From Pseudocolwellia agarivorans (GTDB taxonomy: Bacteria > Pseudomonadota > Gammaproteobacteria > Enterobacterales > Alteromonadaceae), in assembly GCF_002000085.1 (NCBI RefSeq), contig NZ_MUZU01000002.1, positions 62,001 through 126,000 on the forward strand: a stretch of 64,000 nt of DNA, written 5' to 3'. The notes beneath the pieces were generated by a model. It made no database searches, was not told the DNA's origin, and was given only the letters and a program-made list of their open reading frames with translations. Position numbers and translations under genes: made by a program. Positions within the stretch are counted from its first letter, which is position 1; the number at the start of each line of letters is the position of its first letter. Below are positions 27,233-34,979 of the stretch, piece by piece.

Positions 27233-28345
27233 ATGATAAAATCTAAAGCTGTTGTATCAAATGGGCAAGGTAGCTATCAAGTTACCACTGTAGACGTAGA
27301 CCAACCTAAAGACGACGAAGTATTAGTTAAAATTGCGGCTGCTGGCATTTGTCATACAGATTGGGATTCAATTCAAACGTGGAATAAAAACTTTATTGTA
27401 GGCCACGAAGGTGCTGGTATTGTTCAAGCGGTTGGCGACAAAGTAACTAAAGTAAGCATTGGCGATAAAGTCATACTTAACTGGGCGATCCCTTGTGGCG
27501 AATGTTTTCAGTGTAACGAAGGTAACTTACATATTTGTGAAAAAAACTCGCCTGTTTGCGGTTGTGGTTTATCGGGCCATGCCCATATTGAAAGCACTAC
27601 ACACGAAAACACACCTATCGAACGCTCTTTTCATTTAGGCGCCATGAGCGAATATGCGGTAGTAAAACAAGCAGCCGTAGTAAAAATTAATCACGACATT
27701 TCATTGGCTACTGCATCAATTATTGGCTGTGGTGTTATGACAGGCTGGGGTTCGGTAGTTAATGCCGCTAAAGTAGACGCAGGTTCATCCGTTTGTGTTA
27801 TTGGTTGTGGTGGTGTTGGCTTAAATGCAATTCAAGGGGCTAAAAATTCAGGTGCAGCTAAAATCATCGCTATAGACATAAGCCAAGAACGCATCGACCA
27901 AGCGAAAGAATTTGGAGCTACACACGGCATAATTGCTGAAAAAGATGATACTGATTTTATTAACGTAAAAGAAAAAGTAAAAGCCCTTACCGCAGGACGT
28001 GGCGCTGATTACGCTTTTGAATGTACTGCAATTCCCGCTTTAGGCTCTGCTCCTTTAGCCTTAATAAGAAATGCAGGCACCGCTGTACAAGTAAGTGGTA
28101 TTGAACAACGCATAGATTTTGATTGCGAACTGTTTGAATGGGACAAAATTTACATCAACCCGCTATACGGCATGTGTAACCCAGAACGCGACTTCACTAA
28201 GGTGCTCGACCTTTATACAAAAGGTGACTTAAAGTTAGATGAATTAGTGACCAAAACCTATAAATTAGAAGACGTAGCACAAGGCTTTGACGATTTACTT
28301 AACGGCCGCATTGCTAAAGGCGTTATTGTTATGGACGATATTTAA
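27233..28345 (+). CDS. Class III-like Zn alcohol dehydrogenase, candidate formaldehyde dehydrogenase
   Basis: 370-residue zinc alcohol dehydrogenase of the class I/III type. Catalytic zinc ligands are in GICHTD, GHEGAG and GCGVMTGWG. The lobe with the structural zinc carries CGECFQC and HICEK. The NAD motif is GCGGVGLNAIQGA. The length (370) and overall layout fit the FrmA-like group that oxidises S-hydroxymethyl-glutathione, but glutathione specificity cannot be read from sequence. Its partner 60 bases downstream is an S-formylglutathione-hydrolase-like esterase, which supports a formaldehyde-clearing pair. It is divergent from the AraC gene. Confidence 0.87.
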   Translation: MIKSKAVVSNGQGSYQVTTVDVDQPKDDEVLVKIAAAGICHTDWDSIQTWNKNFIVGHEGAGIVQAVGDKVTKVSIGDKVILNWAIPCGECFQCNEGNLHICEKNSPVCGCGLSGHAHIESTTHENTPIERSFHLGAMSEYAVVKQAAVVKINHDISLATASIIGCGVMTGWGSVVNAAKVDAGSSVCVIGCGGVGLNAIQGAKNSGAAKIIAIDISQERIDQAKEFGATHGIIAEKDDTDFINVKEKVKALTAGRGADYAFECTAIPALGSAPLALIRNAGTAVQVSGIEQRIDFDCELFEWDKIYINPLYGMCNPERDFTKVLDLYTKGDLKLDELVTKTYKLEDVAQGFDDLLNGRIAKGVIVMDDI

Positions 28346-28404
28346 AATAATACGATCAAAAACAATACCGTAAAGAACCAAGCCGTAAAAATACAGAGGT
28401 GTAA

Positions 28405-29208
28405 ATGACCATTCTTCGATTAGAAGTCTCTAACCCTGATTACTCAAGAGAGAATACACAAACACTTACCGTGTATTCGTCTCACCTAAAACGCCGTGCA
28501 GACGTTAGCATTTACAACGCACAAAGCACGGGGGAAAACGTACCTGTAGTGATTTTATTACACGGCGTATATGGCAATAACTGGGTATGGATGGATTTAG
28601 GCGGCGTACATAAGGTATATGAACAACTCAGACAAGAAGGCTTATCTGAGTTTGTTTTAGTAATGCCGTCTGACGGTGGATTATGGGATGGCTCGGCATA
28701 TTTACCTTTAGAAGATCATGGTAACTATGAACAATGGATAGTAGACGACGTAATAACCGCGGTAAAAAAAACGGTAAATGCAGTGTCTGAATCAAGCAAT
28801 GTTTATATTACTGGCCTTTCAATGGGGGGTTATGGCGCATTAAGATTAGGCGCTAAATACCCAGAATTGTTTAGTGGTATTTCAGCTCACTCTGCCATTA
28901 CCAAGTTAGATGATTTAAAGCACTTTACCGAAACACCACTTAACCAATATCAATGCAACAACAGCAACGAAAGCGACATTATTTATTGGCTCAACAATAA
29001 CAAAAACAACTTACCCCCGTTACGCTTAGACTGTGGCGCAGAAGACACCTTATTTGAAAGTAACCTCAACTTTGTTGAACAGCTTAAAAGTAACAATATT
29101 GAGCACCACTTCGAATCGTTAAGCGGTTGTCACGAATGGCCTTATTGGCATAAAAACGTAGCAAAAACATTCCACTTTTTTGATTCACTAGAAAACAAAA
29201 AGGCATGA
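28405..29208 (+). CDS. EstD/S-formylglutathione-hydrolase-like esterase
   Basis: 267-residue alpha/beta hydrolase of the esterase D family. The nucleophile serine lies in GLSMGG near residue 140, and the oxyanion segment is LLHGVYGNN near residue 55. A catalytic aspartate (CGAEDTLF) and histidine (SGCHEWPYW) follow. It has a strong GAGGTG Shine-Dalgarno. With the upstream dehydrogenase it could hydrolyse S-formyl thiols formed from formaldehyde, or alternatively de-esterify an algal substrate. The last 34 bases of the gene recur at 29741-29774 in a form that would also encode FHFFDSLENKK and stop, evidence for an insertion right at this 3' end. Confidence 0.85.
   Translation: MTILRLEVSNPDYSRENTQTLTVYSSHLKRRADVSIYNAQSTGENVPVVILLHGVYGNNWVWMDLGGVHKVYEQLRQEGLSEFVLVMPSDGGLWDGSAYLPLEDHGNYEQWIVDDVITAVKKTVNAVSESSNVYITGLSMGGYGALRLGAKYPELFSGISAHSAITKLDDLKHFTETPLNQYQCNNSNESDIIYWLNNNKNNLPPLRLDCGAEDTLFESNLNFVEQLKSNNIEHHFESLSGCHEWPYWHKNVAKTFHFFDSLENKKA
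29169..29202. repeat. 34-bp direct repeat, left copy (esterase 3' end)
   Basis: Identical to 29741-29774, offset 572 bp. It covers the last codons of the esterase gene. Similarity extends leftwards in both copies through AACGTAGC, separated by 5-6 unmatched bases. Confidence 0.85.
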
Positions 29209-29341
29209 CTGTACATGCACTTGTAGCCATACAAGCACTCAAAAGCAAAAAAACAGTTGGCTTTTACTCCTTTGTCGCTTATTTTAAAGAATGATTAACT
29301 ATCATTTGTCTCTTAACGAGGCATTAACACTACTAGGATGT

Positions 29342-29659
29342 ATGATGAAAACTTGGAAACTATTTGGATTATTATGTATAACTTTATCTGGAGCTAGTTT
29401 TGCTCAAGACAAGGACGAGATAGCTTTAAATAATTTAGGTAACTGCTTAGCTAAAATATCAACAAATGAATTGAAAAGTAATAAATCTAACCCCGTACTT
29501 GCAACAGCTTTATTAACAAGTGTGTATAAAAATATAGGATTTGAAACTGGCACTATTCAAATTGTTGAAGACAAATACATCAAGCTATATAAAAAAGCTA
29601 ATGATCATTGTTCTAAAGATATAGTTGCATTTAAAAAACTCATTAATGAGAAGAGCTAA
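29342..29659 (+). CDS. Small secreted protein, unknown
   Basis: 105-residue protein with a clear Sec signal peptide (MKTWKLFGLLCITLSGASFA, cut before QDKDE). The mature part is about 84 residues with two cysteines, which could form one disulfide in the periplasm. AGGATGT stands in front of two consecutive ATG codons at 29342 and 29345. I do not recognise the family. It is the only gene in the 572-bp interval defined by the 34-bp repeats, so it was probably brought in as a unit. A small periplasmic immunity or binding protein is possible, without direct support. Confidence 0.65.
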   Translation: MMKTWKLFGLLCITLSGASFAQDKDEIALNNLGNCLAKISTNELKSNKSNPVLATALLTSVYKNIGFETGTIQIVEDKYIKLYKKANDHCSKDIVAFKKLINEKS

Positions 29660-29740
29660 CAAGCTGAGCTAAAAGCAATTGGCTTTTGTTCATAGCTAAC
29701 ACATTTTAGCCAATAATTTTTACTTCTAACGTAGCGTTAT
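29657..29740. other. Weak attC-like segment after the small secreted gene
   Basis: The stop codon overlaps TAACAAG, the segment ends in AGCGTTA, and the interior has matched arms GCTAAAA..TTTTAGC and AAAAGC..GCTTTT. The layout and length of about 84 bases recall integron attC sites, but the core sites do not match RYYYAAC/GTTRRRY well and no integrase is in the window. A simple terminator hairpin is the alternative. Confidence 0.2.
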
Positions 29741-29774
29741 ATTCCACTTTTTTGATTCACTAGAAAACAAAAAG
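29741..29774. repeat. 34-bp direct repeat, right copy
   Basis: Exact copy of 29169-29202. In the esterase frame it still reads FHFFDSLENKK followed by TAA, so it may be the original gene end left behind an insertion. A short (GTAAAAA)3 run follows immediately. The rest of the 364-base gap to 30023 shows nothing recognisable. Confidence 0.85.
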
Positions 29775-30022
29775 TAAAAAGTAAAAAGTAAAAATATTTT
29801 GCATACACAAGGGCTGTATATACACAGTTCTTGTGTAACTCCTGTCTTCTCCTCCCCCTATTCCACGCAATAGTCAGTATACGTTAACAAGGTTATATTA
29901 TTGATATTTCAATTAAAGTAACTTAGTCTAGGTTTTTAAGATTGTTTGTAAATGTTTTGTGAATAAAGGCCGAAGTTTTGCAAACGGATAAGATGTTAGA
30001 CTTCTAATCAATCTCTTCAGGT

Positions 30023-30235
30023 TTGAGTGTATGGACAATAAAATTTATCGAAAAATATTTAAGAAAAATTACATATCTGAATATTTTACCTAATTACAGA
30101 GCTCGTTCAGTTTGTTTTTTCTCAAAAAGGGAAGAAGAAATAGATACTGTACAATTCCTCCTCACTGTAGTATCAGCCATTGAATGTTGCTTGAATGATC
30201 ACGTCATCGAATTTTATAACGGTCAATTTGATTAA
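30023..30235 (+). CDS. Doubtful small ORF
   Basis: 70-codon frame starting with GTG and without a good Shine-Dalgarno. Codons 38-70 (SKREEEIDTVQF and following) look protein-like, while the start does not. It may be a fragment of a decayed gene whose later parts appear in other frames just downstream (30211-30354 and 30349-30537). Confidence 0.25.
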   Translation: MSVWTIKFIEKYLRKITYLNILPNYRARSVCFFSKREEEIDTVQFLLTVVSAIECCLNDHVIEFYNGQFD

Positions 30236-30354
30236 ATTGAGAAATGGATTAGTACACAATAAAAGTGATTATGAACTACATGAAACTCAGATTATCGATG
30301 ATAATGATGGTAAACGACATCTTGTGCCTTATGATAGTAAAAGACCTAATGAAT
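30211..30354 (+). pseudogene. Possible gene fragment in a third frame
   Basis: A frame from about 30211 to the TAA at 30352 reads a hydrophilic, protein-like stretch ending YELHETQIIDDNDGKRHLVP and DSKRPNE. It overlaps the next small ORF by an ATGA junction (ATG at 30349). The three adjacent fragments in different frames suggest a broken gene or a run of very small overlapping genes. Confidence 0.3.
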
Positions 30355-30537
30355 AACTCAAAAGCTGATGATTCATTAAGGATTAATAGAGATATCGAAG
30401 AATACCATGATGCACTAGAAGAGCTTAATGAACCATTCTTAGACTCCTATAAAAACAATGATTTTATAGGTAACCAGTTGATCATTAAGTTGAACAAAAG
30501 CAAAGTTGATACCATTAGTGTCACAAACAAAGCCTAA
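30349..30537 (+). CDS. Small acidic protein, unknown
   Basis: 62-residue charged protein starting at MNNSKADDS. The frame is open back to 30265, but the earlier codons are methionine-rich and look like an out-of-frame shadow of the preceding fragment. The ATG at 30349 overlaps the previous stop, which suggests coupling. No Shine-Dalgarno is evident and the family is not recognised. Confidence 0.4.
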   Translation: MNNSKADDSLRINRDIEEYHDALEELNEPFLDSYKNNDFIGNQLIIKLNKSKVDTISVTNKA

Positions 30538-30639
30538 AAATATAATCAACAAGGATGCGTAACAGTTGCTACGTTTCGCTACACAATTTAACCAACCATT
30601 ACTTAGCCCGTTAACTGGGTCTATGTGCTAGGAGCCCAT

Positions 30640-31026
30640 TTGAAAAAGTTACTTTATCTATTTGCCTATTTTTCCCTGGTTGTAGGCTGTGCTAAATCGC
30701 CAGAATCAAGTTTTGTTTACTATCAAAGCTTAGTCCCTACATCATGCAACTTAGTCATTGGTTTGTCGCAAGAAGACAGTCAAATCAAATACAAAATTAC
30801 AACAAATACTCGTACTGCTACGGGTAATTTTGTAAAAAGTGGTCAACAAATTATATTTTCAGAGCTATACGCTTCAAAATCAGTCGGAAATTCAAAAATA
30901 GAAGTGAGTGCTTTAATACAAGGAGATACTTTAGTCATCCAAAACTTTGGTAATCGTATGAATCCATTTACACTCTTTTCAGAATGCGATGCTAAATATT
31001 TATCACTGGTTAAAGTGCGTACATAA
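30640..31026 (+). CDS. Small lipoprotein, unknown
   Basis: 128-residue predicted lipoprotein. The TTG start at 30640 has GGAG five bases upstream and puts a short hydrophobic signal right at the N-terminus, with lipobox LVVGC at about residue 17. The frame is open further upstream to 30625, but that start lacks a ribosome site. The mature part is beta-rich and has two further cysteines near its middle and end. I do not recognise a family. It lies in the row of small co-directional unknown genes. Confidence 0.6.
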   Translation: MKKLLYLFAYFSLVVGCAKSPESSFVYYQSLVPTSCNLVIGLSQEDSQIKYKITTNTRTATGNFVKSGQQIIFSELYASKSVGNSKIEVSALIQGDTLVIQNFGNRMNPFTLFSECDAKYLSLVKVRT

Positions 31027-31129
31027 CAAATCAACGAGACTTTTACTGCTGGCTATACTCGTCACTCGCAAGGTTTAAATTATTACTTAACGAACTTACC
31101 AACATAATTAAAAAAGACGAGGTAGCATA

Positions 31130-31345
31130 ATGCAAATACAAGACGATTGGTTAGCAACCATCTTATGCGCACTAAATGATTCAATAAAATACAATGATAC
31201 CTTGAGAAATAGCGAAACAGTTTCAGACGTAGAAGATATTGAAGAATGGTTAATGCAAATTTTTGAGTGCAAAGAATATTTACAGGAAGAAATTGTAAAA
31301 AATCCAGAACTACTCAGTAAATTGGAAAAGCATTTTAAAATTTAA
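31130..31345 (+). CDS. Small acidic helical protein, unknown
   Basis: 71-residue acidic protein with an excellent GAGG Shine-Dalgarno seven bases before its ATG. It is predicted largely helical (DVEDIEEWLMQIFECKEYLQEE). No family is recognised. It is followed by its own hairpin terminator at 31350. Small acidic helical proteins of this kind are often immunity or antitoxin-like proteins, but nothing here proves that. Confidence 0.6.
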   Translation: MQIQDDWLATILCALNDSIKYNDTLRNSETVSDVEDIEEWLMQIFECKEYLQEEIVKNPELLSKLEKHFKI

Positions 31346-31349
31346 TGCT

Positions 31350-31385
31350 AACAAGGACAAAATCAGTATTTTTTTGTCCTTGTTT
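31350..31385 (+). terminator. Terminator after the small acidic gene
   Basis: AACAAGGACAAAA pairs with the TTTTGTCCTTGTT arm starting near 31373, immediately after the stop codon. The T-run lies inside the right arm and the tail after it is only moderately T-rich. Confidence 0.6.
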
Positions 31386-31481
31386 AATAATATCGATAGG
31401 AATAAGTACTGCATGGAGAGCCAAGTAGCCAGAACAAAACGCTGCGATAGATGTAAATTATATTCTTGTAAGGATTTTTGA

Positions 31482-31928
31482 TTGACTTTAATTGCTGTAT
31501 CTCAAGACATTCCATTAGCCCATTATAATTTATTGCTCTATTTTGCTTCTGCATTTTCAATTATTGCGTTTGTCGCTTTTATTTTTCATACAAAATATAC
31601 ACTTAAAAAAAGTGTGGTATATACGGCAATATTCTTTAGCTTTTTTTATTATTTAGCTTATTCAAAGGCTAACAAGTTTTATGCGTTAGAAAAAGATGGT
31701 GATTATTTAGCGCTAAGTTATGTGAAGCCAGCTAATAACAAACAAGTTCTCGTTAGTGATATACAGTCTGTTTTATTTGGTTCAGCTAACCGAGGTGGTA
31801 ATAGTTGTTTTATTTCGCTCAAAACTTTTCAAGGGAAAGTGTATAAAAGTACCGCCATATCTCAAAAGATAGAGTACTGTAAAAATAAAAGAAAAGAGTT
31901 GTTAACTATTATCAATACAAAAAGCTAA
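31482..31928 (+). CDS. Small membrane protein, unknown
   Basis: 148-residue protein with a TTG start and AAGGA about eight bases upstream. Two or three hydrophobic segments cover residues 10-65, and a soluble C-terminal domain of about 85 residues with two cysteines follows. No family is recognised. It is the last of the co-directional small genes, and the next genes are on the other strand. Confidence 0.6.
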   Translation: MTLIAVSQDIPLAHYNLLLYFASAFSIIAFVAFIFHTKYTLKKSVVYTAIFFSFFYYLAYSKANKFYALEKDGDYLALSYVKPANNKQVLVSDIQSVLFGSANRGGNSCFISLKTFQGKVYKSTAISQKIEYCKNKRKELLTIINTKS

Positions 31929-32092
31929 GGGGTATCAAGAAATATTAGCTGTGTTTTAGTTTCACATAGCTTTAAATTTCTAACTTTTACTTACGTTAAT
32001 TACTCCTCTATTTATCTAATAAAGCTATTATATATTGATATAACACATTTATGTTTTAGCTACTTATCTGTTAATCATATTTATCAAACAAA

Positions 32093-32122
32093 AAACGGAC
32101 TGCTTTTCAACAGTCCGTTTTT
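32093..32122. terminator. Bidirectional terminator
   Basis: AAAACGGACTG pairs with CAGTCCGTTTT (8-nt loop), with A's on the left and T's on the right. It is shared by the convergent small membrane protein and desaturase-Rieske genes. Confidence 0.85.
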
Positions 32123-32154
32123 ATCATTTTAGGGGCATTTAATTGAGTACTTAG

Positions 32155-33570
32155 TTAAATTCCTATATGTAAAACGCCGTCAATATCTTTAATTGGAAAA
32201 GTCGCTACGGGTGTTGTTGCTGGGCGGTTTATAGCTTTACCTGTTTTAATACAAAACTTAGAGTTATGTTTAGGGCAAAGTACTTTACCGTCTTCCACTA
32301 AGCCGTCGGCTAGATAGGCATGTTCATGGCTACAAATACCGTCAGTTGCGTAATACTCGCCGGCTTTCAATTGATAAACAGCGTAATGGCTACCTTCAAT
32401 ACAAACGCTTACCGCATCGTTTTCGCCTAGCTCTTTTGCTTCAACCGCTTTGTGCCATGCCACATCAGGTTTGTCTGTAACAATAACGTCTGAATCGTTT
32501 GTGTTGTATTTTTTAGGTGAAGCCGCTTGTGGGATCATGGCTTCTTCAGGATCTAAGGCTTTAATACGTTTTACTTTTCTTACTTCTGGTTTTGTAGGTA
32601 CTTTACGGTCTACAAAGTAAGTTGGATCGTCTACTTGTTTAATTAACGCAGGTATCATTTCTTTATACACTTCAATCATGCCTTTGTAAGGTACTGGCAT
32701 TTGATCCGCTACTCTGCGTGAAAATTTAGGCAGCTGATGAAACGGCATAAGTGGATTCATATGATGCTCAATGTGGTATTGCATGTTCATATATAAGAAA
32801 CCTAAAAATGGATTTACTTGTATGGTTCTAGAGTTTTTACGGTGATCCCATGTGTCGTCGTCTAAGCCTGCATGTTGTGCTAATACAAATGCTCTTTGTA
32901 TTAAGTTACCGTATAACTTAGGTAAACCAAAATACAGTACAGGTAACCACGTTTGAAAATATACCGCTAAGGCAATCGGTAATAAGTTAACAAGTAAGCT
33001 GGCACGAGCCCACCAAAACATTTTGGTGTATTCTTCTTCAGGTACAAATTTTTTCGCATCTTTGGATACAATACCAAAAGCATGTTGAAACAAAATAGGT
33101 ACGTAATATTTGGTTTCGCCTAAGCTCCAAAAATTTAAGAAATGCTCCCAAAATGTAGGAGGTCGCGTTACGGTAATTTCTGGATCGATATCGTTAATTA
33201 CCGTGTATGAATGATGACGTACATGCGACCAGTTAGTAAAAATAATATCGCGTTGTTGCATTGCTGTAGCAATAAAACACAGGGCGGTGTTTAGCCAAGG
33301 TGTTTTAAATACCGTACCGTGCGAGCTTTCATGCCAGCGAGCATCGGCAGCACAATAAAATACCCCATACAGAAAAAAGGCAGGAATAGCCCAAGCCGTA
33401 CCTAAACTTAAAAAAGCTAAATAACCGGTTAGCCCTAAACAGGTAAACCATATAAGCGTATCAATAATGCCTCTATAGTTGTTTTTTTGCATAAAGGATC
33501 TAAATTCTTGCCTTGGTAGTTCAGCTTTAAACCACTCTTCTTCAACAATATAATTTTTTGGTTCTATCAT
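32155..33570 (-). CDS. Membrane desaturase/hydroxylase fused to a Rieske domain
   Basis: 471-residue integral-membrane di-iron oxygenase of the fatty-acid desaturase/AlkB superfamily with a C-terminal Rieske ferredoxin domain. Numbering from the ATG at 33570, the histidine boxes are HESSH at 80-84, HVRHH at 116-120 and HIEHH at 266-270, between hydrophobic segments. The Rieske motif is C413-x-H415 and C432-x2-H435, connected by a charged linker of about 70 residues. A TTG four codons upstream is an alternative start. The reductase gene is 47 bases upstream, so electrons can pass from NAD(P)H to the Rieske cluster and the di-iron centre. By context it may hydroxylate a sugar O-methyl group; lipid desaturation is the conservative alternative. 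Confidence 0.88.
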   Translation of the reverse strand: MIEPKNYIVEEEWFKAELPRQEFRSFMQKNNYRGIIDTLIWFTCLGLTGYLAFLSLGTAWAIPAFFLYGVFYCAADARWHESSHGTVFKTPWLNTALCFIATAMQQRDIIFTNWSHVRHHSYTVINDIDPEITVTRPPTFWEHFLNFWSLGETKYYVPILFQHAFGIVSKDAKKFVPEEEYTKMFWWARASLLVNLLPIALAVYFQTWLPVLYFGLPKLYGNLIQRAFVLAQHAGLDDDTWDHRKNSRTIQVNPFLGFLYMNMQYHIEHHMNPLMPFHQLPKFSRRVADQMPVPYKGMIEVYKEMIPALIKQVDDPTYFVDRKVPTKPEVRKVKRIKALDPEEAMIPQAASPKKYNTNDSDVIVTDKPDVAWHKAVEAKELGENDAVSVCIEGSHYAVYQLKAGEYYATDGICSHEHAYLADGLVEDGKVLCPKHNSKFCIKTGKAINRPATTPVATFPIKDIDGVLHIGI

Positions 33571-33629
33571 GTGTGTACTCAATATAATTCTAAATTTACA
33601 GGAACTTTTTATTTATTTAATACTTTGTA

Positions 33630-34724
33630 TTAATTCATATTTATAACTAATTTTTTACTTTTGGGATAAGCTACACAAGGTAAAAAGCCCCCTTCTGCTA
33701 GCTCTTCATCTGTTAATGCTTCATCTGTTAACATACCTACTTCTCCTGATGAACATTTGCCATAACAAGAAGTACACGTACCTTCTCGACATGAAAACGG
33801 AATATCAATATTGGCTTCTACTGCAGCTTGTAAAACACTTTTACCTGCAGGAATTTCAAACTCATGCGTGGTATTGTTAATGTCTATAACGGCAGTACAA
33901 GGTGTTGGCGTAAAGTTAGGTTCAGGCCTAACTTCTACAGAAGGAACAAAGTTTTCTTTTTTAACCTGTGCTTTAGGTAAACCTAGCGAATATAAAGCGT
34001 CTTCCGCTATGTTCATAAACCCGGCTGGCCCACAAATATAAGCATTAACGTTGGCATTTATTTGTAAGGTATTAAAAATATCGTTAATTTTATCAGCGGT
34101 TATAAAACCAGGGATTTCTATCGATTCTTTACCACCAAATAAGCCAGATAAACCTTTCTTTTTCACTTGTTTGGTGCTTTTATTTTCTTCGTCTAAATAA
34201 TGAATTAAGGTAAAACGATCAGCAAAATCGGCTTCAAGTTGTTTTAACTCGTTGGCAAACATAATGTCGGTTTTGGTTTTATTAACAAACAACATAGAAA
34301 TTTTAGTATCGCTACATTGCGCTAATGCCGTTTTTAAAATCGACATCATAGGCGTAACACCACTACCGCCAGCAATAAGTAAAATATGAGAGGGATTCTC
34401 AACACTCGGATCAAACGAAAACTTACCTGCTGGCCCTTGCACTTCAATTTTACTGCCTGCCTTTATATAGGTATTTAAGTAATTTGAAACAATACCACCG
34501 GGTACTCTTTTAACACCTACAGCAAGCCCGCCACCTGCTGGGGTAAATATAGAATACGAACGTCTATACTCTTTGTCATTTTGCTGAGTGATTAAAGTTA
34601 AAAACTGCCCAGCTAGTGCAGGATCAATTGTTGAGTCGTCTTCAAAGTAGAAAGCTTTACTGTCTTTTGTGAGCTCTTCAACTTTAGAAACCGTTAAAAT
34701 TTTATTCGCCATAACAACACTCAT
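33630..34724 (-). CDS. Ferredoxin-NAD(P)H reductase with C-terminal [2Fe-2S] domain
   Basis: 364-residue electron-transfer protein of the PaaE/HmpA-like type. An FAD domain (RRSYSIF near residue 60) is followed by a NAD(P)-binding domain (LLIAGGSGVTPMMS near residue 115 and YICGPAGFM near residue 235), with an unusual lysine-rich insertion around residues 185-200. The C-terminal plant-type ferredoxin has cysteines in the pattern CREGTCTSC...C between about residues 313 and 355. It most likely feeds electrons to the Rieske domain of the next gene. There are two possible ATG starts (34724 and 34712), neither with a strong ribosome site. Confidence 0.88.
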   Translation of the reverse strand: MSVVMANKILTVSKVEELTKDSKAFYFEDDSTIDPALAGQFLTLITQQNDKEYRRSYSIFTPAGGGLAVGVKRVPGGIVSNYLNTYIKAGSKIEVQGPAGKFSFDPSVENPSHILLIAGGSGVTPMMSILKTALAQCSDTKISMLFVNKTKTDIMFANELKQLEADFADRFTLIHYLDEENKSTKQVKKKGLSGLFGGKESIEIPGFITADKINDIFNTLQINANVNAYICGPAGFMNIAEDALYSLGLPKAQVKKENFVPSVEVRPEPNFTPTPCTAVIDINNTTHEFEIPAGKSVLQAAVEANIDIPFSCREGTCTSCYGKCSSGEVGMLTDEALTDEELAEGGFLPCVAYPKSKKLVINMN

Positions 34725-34915
34725 ACATCGTCTATTAATACATAAGTTAATTTATATCAAAAAATGTATAAAAAAAGTGTCAAGGCCCTGCTTAAAATAT
34801 CATTAATATGTTCATATAGCATAATACGTGAAAAATAAGCGCCAAATGTATCGTAATTTTGTTATTTTTATAAAATTCTGTATCAAAAAAGAAATTAATT
34901 GAGGGAGAAAGTTTT

Positions 34916-34948
34916 GTTGCCCCTAAATACAAATGATATAAGGGCAAC
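34916..34948 (-). terminator. Weak hairpin after GH50 copy 2
   Basis: GTTGCCC pairs with GGGCAAC around an 18-base loop, about 30 bases past the GH50 stop. The U-tract is poor, so read-through into the reductase and desaturase genes is possible. Confidence 0.4.
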
Positions 34949-34979
34949 TATCACTGATTTTATGAAAGCCAATACATTA

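Noticed and set aside
30843-31034. Minus-strand frame over the small lipoprotein gene.
   Set aside because: The plus-strand frame has a lipoprotein signal and a ribosome site; the minus-strand one has neither.
29203-31940. Integron cassette array.
   Set aside because: Only one weak attC-like segment was seen, the later genes lack matching sites, and no integrase is in the window. Kept only as a low-confidence remark.
32155-33570. Plain lipid desaturase for cold adaptation.
   Set aside because: The C-terminal Rieske domain, the adjacent dedicated reductase and the position downstream of two agarases argue for a specialised oxygenase. The simple reading is kept as the alternative.
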